DNA from: CAYUNT01 sp964446285
GTDB taxonomy: Bacteria; Sumerlaeota; Sumerlaeia; SLMS01; CAYUNT01
Direction: 5' to 3'
NCBI GenBank assembly: GCA_964446285.1
Contig: CAYUNT010000023.1
Location: 1 to 34,058 of the forward strand
DNA: 34,058 nt
The notes under the pieces were generated by a model that saw only the letters and a program-made list of their open reading frames with translations, was not told the origin of the DNA and ran no database searches. Below, piece by piece: positions 22,118 to 28,880 of the stretch. Positions within the stretch are counted from its first letter, which is position 1; each line of letters opens with the position of its first letter. Position numbers and translations under genes: made by a program.

Positions 22118-23440
22118 ATGTCCAGCATGTATTGCGATCAGTGCGAACAGACTTTCCGGGGACACGCCTGCACAGATATGGGCGTCTGCGGAAAGAACCC
22201 CGATGTCGAGTCGGTTCAGAAAATCATCCTTTACGGATTGAAAGGGATGGCGGCCTACAAGCACCACGCGCGCCGTCTGGGCAAAGTGGATGCGAAAGTG
22301 GAGGCCTTCATCGAGGAAGCGTTGTTCGCCACGATGACCAACGTGAATTTCGACCTCGGCGCGCTGGTCGAGATGGCGCTGGAAACCGGGCGGATGAACC
22401 TGCGCGTCATGCAGATGCTCAATGACGGCCATGTCGAGACCTTCGGCAAGCCCTCGCCTGTCGCCGTCACCGAAGGCATTCAGGAAGGCCCCGGCATCCT
22501 CATCACGGGCCACGACATGGTGGACCTGAAAAACCTGCTGGAACAAAGCGCGGGGGCGGGCGTGAAAATTTACACTCACGGCGAAATGCTCCCGGCGCAT
22601 ACGTATCCCGGGCTGCGCAAACACACACATTTGGCGGGGCACTATGGCGACGCGTGGCAAAAGCAGCGTGACGAATTCGAGCGATTTGGCGGGCCGATTG
22701 TCGGGACGACGAACTGCGTGCTGATCCCGCGCCCGACAAACACTTACCTCGATCGCTTCTTCACGACGCGCGCGACGGCAGTTCCGGGCGCGACGCGCCT
22801 GACCACGGATGACTTCTCCGCCGTGATCCGCCGCGCGAAGGAAATCGGGCCGCTCACTCCGACGCCGACGCGCACAAGCCAAATCGGATTCCACTACAGC
22901 GTCCTGCTCGATCTGGCGGGGCCGCTTGTCGAGGCGTTCAAGTCCGGCAAAATCCGCCATGTGTTTGTGATCGGCGGATGCGACGGCGCGGAACCGGGGC
23001 GGAATTATTTCGCCGATTTCGCGCAAAACACGCCGCCCGATTCGCTGATTCTCACGCTCGGATGCGGAAAATTCCGCATTCGCAACCACGACTACGGCAC
23101 AATCAAACTCAACGGCCTCGAAGTGCCGCGCCTGCTCGATATGGGACAGTGCAACGACTCCTACGGGGCGATCCAGGTTGCTGTGGCGCTCGCCGAGGCG
23201 TTCAAGTGCGGCGTGAACGATCTGCCGCTGACGCTTGTGATTTCGTGGTTCGAACAAAAAGCCGTGGCGGTGCTGCTGACGCTGCTGGCGCTGGGCGTGA
23301 AGGGCATCCGGCTCGGACCGGCCCTGCCCGCGTTCGTGTCGCCCAACGTGCTGGGCGTGCTGCAGAAGGAGTTCGACCTGCGGCCGATTGGAACCGATGC
23401 CAAGGCCGATGTGGAAGCCGTCATGGCCGGCGCGAATTAA
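22118..23440 (+). CDS. hcp: Hybrid cluster protein / hydroxylamine reductase, class III
   Basis: A 440-residue Hcp. The N-terminal cluster ligands are C6, C9, C18 and C24 (CDQCEQTFRGHACTDMGVC, C-x2-C-x8-C-x5-C). Hybrid-cluster segments follow: GPGILITGHDMVDL (His), THGEMLPAH, GTTNCVLIP (Cys), GGCDGAEPGRNYF, LTLGCGKFR and DMGQCNDSYGAIQVA. At about 440 residues it lacks the extra helical domain of the 550-residue class I/II proteins, which defines class III. Hcp enzymes handle NO or hydroxylamine in anaerobes. The protein should be cytoplasmic and oxygen-sensitive. An FNR-type operator and divergent Crp/Fnr gene lie upstream; no Hcr reductase gene follows. A strong hairpin terminator lies in repeat R3 behind it. 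Confidence 0.97.
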   Translation: MSSMYCDQCEQTFRGHACTDMGVCGKNPDVESVQKIILYGLKGMAAYKHHARRLGKVDAKVEAFIEEALFATMTNVNFDLGALVEMALETGRMNLRVMQMLNDGHVETFGKPSPVAVTEGIQEGPGILITGHDMVDLKNLLEQSAGAGVKIYTHGEMLPAHTYPGLRKHTHLAGHYGDAWQKQRDEFERFGGPIVGTTNCVLIPRPTNTYLDRFFTTRATAVPGATRLTTDDFSAVIRRAKEIGPLTPTPTRTSQIGFHYSVLLDLAGPLVEAFKSGKIRHVFVIGGCDGAEPGRNYFADFAQNTPPDSLILTLGCGKFRIRNHDYGTIKLNGLEVPRLLDMGQCNDSYGAIQVAVALAEAFKCGVNDLPLTLVISWFEQKAVAVLLTLLALGVKGIRLGPALPAFVSPNVLGVLQKEFDLRPIGTDAKADVEAVMAGAN

Positions 23441-23458
23441 GAAAAAGAAGAAGGTTCT

Positions 23459-23576
23459 ACCGCAGAAAACGCGAAAAGAACGAAAAAAGAAAGAGAAGAA
23501 AATCCGAGCCTGTTTTGTCCGCCGGGCAAAACAGGCTCGGGATTTTAATTTTCGCTATTTTCGTGCCTTTCGCGGT
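23459..23576. repeat. Palindromic repeat R3 (ACCGC...GCGGT)
   Basis: Left arm ACCGCAGAAAACGCGAAAAG from 23459; right arm ending TTTCGTGCCTTTCGCGGT at 23576. Between them is a perfect 14-pair core hairpin listed as a terminator. The same outer arms occur in R1 and R2, but the core is unrelated in sequence, so arms are conserved while cores vary. Confidence 0.8.
23499..23546 (+). terminator. Rho-independent terminator of hcp within R3
   Basis: CCGAGCCTGTTTTG (23504-23517) pairs perfectly with CAAAACAGGCTCGG (23527-23540). The stem extends through AATCC/GGATT with one bulge and is followed by TTTTAATTTT. This fits an intrinsic terminator for hcp on the plus strand; with A-runs on the other side it may also stop the convergent rsmB transcript. 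Confidence 0.7.
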
Positions 23577-23610
23577 AAAAATGTATTTTCTTGTATCAGC
23601 ATTTCAGGTT

Positions 23611-25230
23611 TCACATTTCGCGGTTTCGGGCGGGGCGGAGGCGGAGGCGGGAGAGGAAAAAGGCATCCATGCCGTCGCGGCTGGTGCGCGTGAGCCAGTC
23701 GCCTTTGGGAGTTCGCCAATCGGGCGAGGCCCAGGCGGGCGGGGTCCAGGCAGTGTCGCGCGTCCAATCGCCCCTGTGCGCCGCCAGAAAATCCTCAATC
23801 ACGTCCAGGGTTTCCGCGCGGGTGAAGGTGCAGACGCAATAGACCAGAATCCCGCCCGGGCGGACACATCGAGCGGCTTCTTCGAGTATGCGGCGCTGGC
23901 GGGCGGCCATGCGCGGCGGGTCCGCTTCGGTGTGACGCCATTTTGCGTCGGGGTGGCGGCGCAGCGTGCCGAGGGCCGTGCAAGGCGCATCGACCAGGGC
24001 GGCGTCCAAACCGCGAGAGGCTCCATCGCCTGGTTCCGCGCCGCGCCATTTCGCGCGGATTTCCGGGCTATTGCGGGCGATGCGCACACACGCGGAGCAT
24101 CCAAGGCGGCCGCAGGTTTCTTCGATGAGCGGCAGGCGCGACGGATTGGCGTCGAGCGCCCAGATTTCGCCTTCATTGTTCATCAGCGCGGCCAGATGCG
24201 CCGTTTTTCCGCCGGGCGCGGCGCAAAAATCCCCGATGCGCCATCCAGGCTGCGGATTCAGCCAATGCGCGGCGATTTGCGCGGCTTCGTCCTGTATGGC
24301 GGCGCGCCCTTCGCGAACGGATTCCAGGCGCGCGGGATCGAGCGAGTGCGACAGGCGGATGGCTTCCGGAACAAATCGCGCGGGCTGAAGCGCGCCGGGC
24401 GCAATTCCGAGCCGCTGCAACTCCGCCGCGATCGCCTCCTGATTTTCGTGGGAATTTCCGCGCAACGCATTCAGGCGCAAAACAAGCGGCGCTGGCTGGA
24501 GAAACGCCTCCGCCTCCGCGCGCAACGACTCCGCGCCATAAGCGGCCTCAATTTCGCGCGCAATCCATTCGGGAAGCGAAAACCGCGCTAGAACCGCCTC
24601 GCGCGAAGCATCTGGGGCAAGATCGAGCGCGGCGGGGGAGGAGGCAGTGGCAGAGGAAGGGGCAATGGCGGAGAAAGCGGCGCGGTCCATCGTTGCGATT
24701 CGCCGCATGAGCGCATTCACAAACCCCGACGCAGCGTGAATGCGCTGTTCTTTGGCTTTTCCGCCGCCTGCGAGTTGGCGTTGCAGCGTTTCGCGCGCAA
24801 GCAACACCGATTCATTTACAACGGCGTGTGGCGGAATGCGGTCGAGAAAGAGATGTTGAAACGCGCCCATCCGCAAAATCGTCATTACGGCCGGGGCGAT
24901 AGCCGCCCGCCCGCCTCCTCCCCTGCGAACCAGCGGCAGGATTACGGAATCGAGAAACAATCGGTGGCGCGTTACGCCCTGCACGATCTGGAAAGCCAGC
25001 GCCGCATCGGGCGGAGACAAACGCGCGGCTTCGAGCGCTCGATGCAACAAGTCGTCGAGTGGCGGAGGCGGTGGAGGAGAAATTGGCGAATGAGCAGAAG
25101 GCGAAGCGGATGAATTGGGGCGTTTCGACTTTAATTTTGGCGCGCCACTGCCGGCGCCTTCCGCCGCCATCAACACACTCAGTGCCAAACGCCGCGCCGC
25201 GGAAATTTCGCCCTCCGAGGCCGCCGCCAT
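23611..25230 (-). CDS. rsmB: 16S rRNA (cytosine-967-C5) methyltransferase RsmB/Sun
   Basis: About 539 residues from MAAASEGE (25230), longer than the usual 430-450 because of Ala/Ser/Pro-rich inserts. The N-terminal NusB-like RNA-binding domain has DDLLHRALEAARLSPPDAALAFQIVQGVTRHRLFLDSVI, PPHAVVNESVLLAR and AASGFVNALMRR. The methyltransferase domain has DFCAAPGGKTAHLAALM (SAM site), WALDANPSRL, DAPCTALGTLRRHPDAKWR (motif IV Cys) and YCVCTFTRAET (motif VI catalytic Cys). It methylates C967 of 16S rRNA in the cytoplasm. The frame is open up to 25446, but codons before 25323 overlap the metallophosphoesterase gene and the section 25289-25350 is repeat-like, so I prefer 25230. Confidence 0.92.
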   Translation of the reverse strand: MAAASEGEISAARRLALSVLMAAEGAGSGAPKLKSKRPNSSASPSAHSPISPPPPPPLDDLLHRALEAARLSPPDAALAFQIVQGVTRHRLFLDSVILPLVRRGGGGRAAIAPAVMTILRMGAFQHLFLDRIPPHAVVNESVLLARETLQRQLAGGGKAKEQRIHAASGFVNALMRRIATMDRAAFSAIAPSSATASSPAALDLAPDASREAVLARFSLPEWIAREIEAAYGAESLRAEAEAFLQPAPLVLRLNALRGNSHENQEAIAAELQRLGIAPGALQPARFVPEAIRLSHSLDPARLESVREGRAAIQDEAAQIAAHWLNPQPGWRIGDFCAAPGGKTAHLAALMNNEGEIWALDANPSRLPLIEETCGRLGCSACVRIARNSPEIRAKWRGAEPGDGASRGLDAALVDAPCTALGTLRRHPDAKWRHTEADPPRMAARQRRILEEAARCVRPGGILVYCVCTFTRAETLDVIEDFLAAHRGDWTRDTAWTPPAWASPDWRTPKGDWLTRTSRDGMDAFFLSRLRLRPARNREM

Positions 25231-25288
25231 ACGCCCGCCATCGCCTTGGCCGGAATGCGACCGAGATGAATTCGCCGCTGTCTTCGAC

Positions 25289-25350
25289 CCTTTTGCCTCT
25301 TTCGTTTCTTTCGTTCTTTTCATCCTGTCAATCCTGTCTATTCTTGCCTT
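25289..25350. repeat. Simple repeat of CTTTCGTTTCTTTCGTT / CCTGTCAATCCTGTCTA type
   Basis: Two short direct-repeat blocks, TTTCGTTTCTTTCGTT and AATCCTGTCAATCCTGTCTA-like, lie at the 5' end of the rsmB frame. Read on the minus strand they give RIDRIDRMKRTKETKEAKG. They resemble the degenerate arms of the R1-R6 elements and probably do not belong to the ancestral gene. Confidence 0.55.
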
Positions 25351-25355
25351 GCCGT

Positions 25356-26453
25356 TCAGCCGGGCAGGGTCCAGGTGCGGGGCGCGTCGAGTCCTTTTTG
25401 CGCGCGCCAGAGGCGGACCAGCACTATTTCCGGACGGCAATTCCATCGAAAGTGAAAGGCGCTCGCCCCGAGGCCGCGCGAAACATACACTGGCGCGGCG
25501 GGGGAGCGGGCCAGACCGCGCAGGTATCGGCGCGCCGCGTCACCCTTTACCGGCGGACGGTGAAATGGCCAGGCTTGGCCGCCGTGCGTGTGTCCGGAGA
25601 GCACAAGGTGGATCGCGTCGCGCGGCGAGAGCAGGTGCGCCGCGGCGGGGTTGTGGCTGAGCAGCAGGCGGACCACACCTCCGGGCGCGGATTCGAGCGC
25701 CGCGCGCAGGTCCGCCTTGCCTTCCCATAAATCCCCAATTCCCACGAGGCAGATGCAAGGCGGCGCGGCGTTGAGCGCGTTGCGGCGGCGCCGGCGGCGC
25801 TCGATGTCGGCGGAGGATTCGGCCGGGGGAGGAGGAGCGGCGGAGGGCGGACGTTTTCCGCGAGGCGCACCGGATTTCGCGCCCGTTTTTGCGCCTGGCT
25901 TGCCCGCGCCATTTCCCAGCAGCCGCCTGGGATAAATCATAGTGTGGGCGTTTTCGAGCAGGTGAACGCCCGCGCGCGCGAAGGCACGGCGCGTTTGCTC
26001 GACGGGAGCGCGGTAATCGTGGTTGCCGAGCGTGGCGAAAACGCCGTCGGGCGCTTGCAAGCGGCGCATCAGGCGCGCCACGGCTTCCATGCGCGCGGCG
26101 CGGTGCGTGATGTAATCTCCTGTCAGAACAACCAAATCCGGTTGAAGAACATTGGCGCGAAGGAGTGCGCGCTCCAAATAGCCGCGTCCTGTCACGGCGT
26201 TGTGATGCAAATCCGTCAAGTGAACGATCCGGTAGCCCTCCAGCGCCTTGGGCAAACCGGGCACAGGGAATTCAAGGACAGTGGTTTCGATCCAGCGGGG
26301 TTCGATAACAAGACCGTAAAACACCACTCCCCCCAAACCTTTCAGGGTTCCGCGGTGCAGGCGCTCGCGCAGGCGGTGGCTCATGGGAGCGGCGTGGGGC
26401 GGATGGGGCGAGTCCGGCAGGGAGAATTTCGGGAAGAACAAACCGCGCAACAT
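25356..26453 (-). CDS. Metallophosphoesterase, YaeI/YkuE-like
   Basis: About 365 residues from the ATG at 26453 (a later ATG at 26384, MSHRLRE, is equally possible). The calcineurin-like metal-binding motifs are all present in order: HLTDLHHN, GDYITH, LGNHDY, LSHNP and LSGHTHGGQ, near residues 75, 110, 140, 265 and 290. The segment before them, YGLVIEPRWIETTVLEFPVPGLP, is typical of the YkuE/YaeI group, which hydrolyses phosphodiester bonds, in some members in lipid A precursors. A basic Lys/Arg/Pro-rich insert of about 55 residues (about 180-235) interrupts the domain after GNHDY, probably a loop. No signal peptide is evident. Substrate unknown. Confidence 0.88.
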   Translation of the reverse strand: MLRGLFFPKFSLPDSPHPPHAAPMSHRLRERLHRGTLKGLGGVVFYGLVIEPRWIETTVLEFPVPGLPKALEGYRIVHLTDLHHNAVTGRGYLERALLRANVLQPDLVVLTGDYITHRAARMEAVARLMRRLQAPDGVFATLGNHDYRAPVEQTRRAFARAGVHLLENAHTMIYPRRLLGNGAGKPGAKTGAKSGAPRGKRPPSAAPPPPAESSADIERRRRRRNALNAAPPCICLVGIGDLWEGKADLRAALESAPGGVVRLLLSHNPAAAHLLSPRDAIHLVLSGHTHGGQAWPFHRPPVKGDAARRYLRGLARSPAAPVYVSRGLGASAFHFRWNCRPEIVLVRLWRAQKGLDAPRTWTLPG

Positions 26454-26809
26454 AAGCAATTACAATTATTTGCGAATCAATGGGTGGAAAAGAGCGGCGG
26501 CCATTTTCGCGGTGGCATCCGCGCAATTCCTGGATTGAAATTCTCTCCTGTCTGGCCCGCGAAAGCGATGAAAATCATTAAAAATGGCATGAAAAACAGC
26601 GGTGGTTGCGGCGGCTTTCCAGATGTGGTATGAGGAAAGCCCCAGGCTGTTATTGCTAGTATCGGATGCGAAAATCAGGCCAATTCGATGGGCAGGAACA
26701 AACTTTCATGGAGCGCTGGCAACTCTTTTTAGATCAATAATCTATTGGCAAGTTTCAGAGTCTCTTGACACGGGGGAAGGCTGTGATAGGTTGCAGATTG
26801 CTTGGGGAG
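26454..26809. other. Intergenic region between metallophosphoesterase and M16 peptidase genes
   Basis: No gene is evident. It is more AT-rich than the flanks (AATCATTAAAAATGGC, TTTTTAGATCAATAATC) and holds divergent control regions. A good -35 TTGACA at 26765 with a -10-like TAGGTT at 26787 is listed separately. No hairpins of note. Confidence 0.4.
26765..26792 (+). promoter_or_regulatory. Candidate promoter of the M16 peptidase gene
   Basis: Perfect TTGACA (26765-26770), 16-base spacer, then TAGGTT (26787-26792). Transcription would begin near 26798, making the GTG at 26810 the first good start and excluding the in-frame TTG that lies inside the -35 box. Confidence 0.45.
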
Positions 26810-28177
26810 GTGATTTCGGCCAGGAGGACCCTGATCGTACTCTCGCGAACTCGTTTGTCAAATGGCGTGCGTGTGCTTTGCGAGCGCATGCCCGGTTCCA
26901 AGACAGTTGCATTGGGTTTGTGGCTTGATCTTGGCAGCCGCGACGAGCTTTCGCGGGAAGGAGGCTCGGCTCACTTCATTGAGCACATGCTGTTCAAAGG
27001 CACGCATCGGCGCGATATGTTCGAATTGTCGCGCGATGTGAACCGGCTGGGCGGACATTTCAACGCCTTCACAACGCCCGAACAGATGTGCTTGCACGCC
27101 ACGGTGATCTCGCGCGACATCGCGCCCGCGCTCGACATTCTTTCGGAGATGCTTCTCGATTCCGTGTTTCCCGATGAGGAAATCGAACACGAACGAGGCG
27201 TCATCCTCGAGGAAATCGCCGAAACCGAAGATCAGCCCGAGGACTACGTCGAGGAGATGTTCTGCTCGGCGATGTGGGGCGACAGCCCGCTGGGGCGCCC
27301 GGTTCTTGGGAATCGCGACACGGTGCAGGCCATTGCGCGCCGCGAGTTGCTCGAATTCTGGGCGAAGCATTTTTCGCCCGATCGTCTGGTGATCACGGTG
27401 GCGGGCGGATTCGACCGGCGGACGTTGATGCCGATCCTGCGCCGCCGCTTCGAAGGGCTGGCCCCAAGCGCACCCCCGGCTCCGGCGCGCTCCGCCGCCG
27501 TTAGCAGCTCGCCCCGGGTTCTGAGCCAGGAGCGCCCGATCGAGCAAATCCACTTCTGCATCGGCTTCGACGGACCGGGCAAGGCAACGGAAGATCGATA
27601 CGCGTTGTGGGTTCTGAATACTCTGTATGGCGGCGGAATGGGATCGAGGCTGTTTAACGAGATTCGCGAACGGCGCGGACTCGCTTACAGCATCTGGTCT
27701 TCGATCCAGGGGTTTCAGGACGCCGGATGCCTGATGATCCGGGGAAGTGCAAACCCGGGGAACCTGAAGGAGGTCGTGGAAATCGCGCGGGACCAAATGG
27801 CGGACCTATTTGACCGCCCGCCAGGCCGCGCTGAGATGGACGCCGCGCGCGAGCAATGCATTCGGTCGTTTCTGCTTTCGCAGGAATCGTGCAACGCGCG
27901 CATGAACCGGCTGGGCGAATTGGAGCTGGCCGGCCTGGAAGTTCGAGGCCCCGAGGAAGTGGTTCGCACCCTCGAGGCGCTCTCACCCCAATCCATAAAG
28001 GAGGTAGCTCGACGCTGGTTTATGGACAAGCCCGAGGCTGTGGCGATGATAGGGCCTCTCGACGGGCATGTGAAATGGATGGAATCGGCGCGGTCGAAAT
28101 CCACGCCGCGCGATGCATCCGCCCCTTGCCCGCCCAATCGTAAAAAGACGGCCCCCAAATCCGCCGCGCGACGCTAA
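26810..28177 (+). CDS. M16-family zinc peptidase (PqqL / mitochondrial processing peptidase-like)
   Basis: About 455 residues from the GTG at 26810; earlier in-frame TTG/GTG codons are less likely because they fall in the proposed promoter. The inverted zinc motif HFIEHMLFKGT (H-x-x-E-H) is followed by the downstream Glu in DEEIEHERGVILEEIAETED, completing the active site. The second, inactive half contains FGGGMGSRLFNEIRERRGLAYSIWSS-like features (seen as YGGGMGSRLFNEIRERRG), the substrate-clamp R/Y motif. It is a one-chain M16B peptidase for short peptides, probably cytoplasmic, since no signal sequence precedes the domain. It stands alone, without the usual dut or lysC-type neighbours. Family call is firm. 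Confidence 0.93.
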   Translation: MISARRTLIVLSRTRLSNGVRVLCERMPGSKTVALGLWLDLGSRDELSREGGSAHFIEHMLFKGTHRRDMFELSRDVNRLGGHFNAFTTPEQMCLHATVISRDIAPALDILSEMLLDSVFPDEEIEHERGVILEEIAETEDQPEDYVEEMFCSAMWGDSPLGRPVLGNRDTVQAIARRELLEFWAKHFSPDRLVITVAGGFDRRTLMPILRRRFEGLAPSAPPAPARSAAVSSSPRVLSQERPIEQIHFCIGFDGPGKATEDRYALWVLNTLYGGGMGSRLFNEIRERRGLAYSIWSSIQGFQDAGCLMIRGSANPGNLKEVVEIARDQMADLFDRPPGRAEMDAAREQCIRSFLLSQESCNARMNRLGELELAGLEVRGPEEVVRTLEALSPQSIKEVARRWFMDKPEAVAMIGPLDGHVKWMESARSKSTPRDASAPCPPNRKKTAPKSAARR

Positions 28178-28369
28178 ACGGGCTTCCCTATGCAATCGGC
28201 ACTGCGGAACGATTTTCCTGATCCCGCGGGCGCCGGAACCATTCAAAACGATCCAATCCTTCTTTCGAGCGCTTTTTCTTACCGCCGTCTTCTTGGTGGC
28301 CTTCGCACCAGCGCCTCGATTTCCCCTTTCTGCGATTGGATTCCGGTTCCGGCGCCCGAGGTGTTTAAT

Positions 28370-28606
28370 GTTGTGGGTTGCGAGTTGTGGGTGGTGAGTT
28401 GTGAGTTGAGAGAGAAGAAGTGGTCAGTGATCGGTGGGCATGAGAGTTGTGAGTTGTGGGAGAAGAAGTAATCAGTGGGCAGTTTTTTGTCGTTTAGGTC
28501 GCTTGCGTCCTTTTGGTCCTTTACGTCCTTTGGGGCTTTCGAGTCCTTTTTCCTCCTGCCTTTCCTTTTCTCCACTCTTCTCTCACAACTCACAATCTAC
28601 ACCGAT
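28370..28606. repeat. Repeat R6: GTGAGTTGTGAG blocks flanking a 9-base tandem array
   Basis: Two direct copies of a block of about 40 bases, GAGTTGTGAGTT...GAGAAGAAGT...TCAGTG, occupy 28393-28482. They are followed by seven 9-base units of GTCCTTTNN type (28489-28551) and by an inverted block CTCACAACTCACAAT near 28590-28604. The inverted ends frame the array like the arms of a small non-autonomous element. No transposase gene is present. Confidence 0.7.
28489..28551. repeat. 9-base tandem repeat, seven units
   Basis: GTCGTTTAG, GTCGCTTGC, GTCCTTTTG, GTCCTTTAC, GTCCTTTGG, GGCTTTCGA, GTCCTTTTT: seven degenerate consecutive 9-mers. A multiple of three, so it reads as x-Lys-Asp repeats on the minus strand. 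Confidence 0.8.
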
Positions 28607-28652
28607 ATCCCTTAAGCCCAAAAGAATGCCATTGAGGCCGCAAAGGACGTTT

Positions 28653-28816
28653 CTATCATTCGCCTCGCGATTTATCGCGAGGATGGTTTCGGCAAGGATT
28701 TTCTTCAGGAACCGTTTCAACGGTTTTTCTCCGAGTTGCGAGACAAACCGTTGAATACGGTTCAATGTGTGTGTTTTGTTTGCCAACCCCGCGATGAATC
28801 GCGGGGCGAATGATAG
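28653..28816. repeat. Element R7: nested inverted repeat with palindromic arms
   Basis: The 30-base arms at 28653-28682 and 28787-28816 are inverted copies (27 of 30 identical). Each arm ends in its own palindrome, CCTCGCGAT-TT-ATCGCGAGG and CCCCGCGAT-GA-ATCGCGGGG. Inside is a second inverted pair, GAACCGTTTCAACGGTTT (28709-28726) and AAACCGTTGAATACGGTTC (28745-28763), again each self-palindromic. The element can therefore form one long stem or four small hairpins. The pattern resembles REP/BIME or MITE elements. Confidence 0.85.
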
Positions 28817-28880
28817 GGGATCAAGGGATCGCACGAAGTAAAATACGCATTGAACATTTCATGGCGCATTTTGGCTCACG

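Larger units (their letters stand above)
28178..28880. other. Repeat-rich intergenic island
   Basis: About 700 bases without a gene. The first 190 bases show nothing recognisable. Then come element R6 (28370-28606), with direct GTGAGTTGTGAG blocks and a 9-base tandem repeat, and the nested palindrome R7 (28653-28816). The last 60 bases should hold the promoter of the GT87 gene. Several reading frames cross the island, but their translations are repeat-like (for example NSQLTTHNSQ). Confidence 0.75.

Noticed and set aside
21917..23257. 446-codon minus-strand frame opposite hcp
   Set aside because: Shadow of the hcp gene, whose cluster ligands are all in the plus frame; no ribosome-binding site or domain in the antisense translation.
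22978..24591. 537-codon plus-strand frame crossing the end of hcp and the rsmB gene
   Set aside because: It runs antisense to the conserved RsmB motifs and through repeat R3; composition is Arg/Ala-rich and non-protein-like.
26765..26809. Earlier TTG/GTG starts for the M16 peptidase
   Set aside because: The TTG at 26765 is part of a perfect TTGACA box and the GTG at 26783 lies in the promoter spacer; homologues need only a short lead before the LSNGVRV segment.
28489..28551. Tandem 9-mers as a possible CRISPR array
   Set aside because: Units are contiguous without spacers and far too short for CRISPR repeats; no cas genes are present.
28190..28593. Small frames in the repeat island, including one reading NSQLTTHNSQ
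   Set aside because: Translations consist of repeat units on both strands; there is no start signal or conserved domain.
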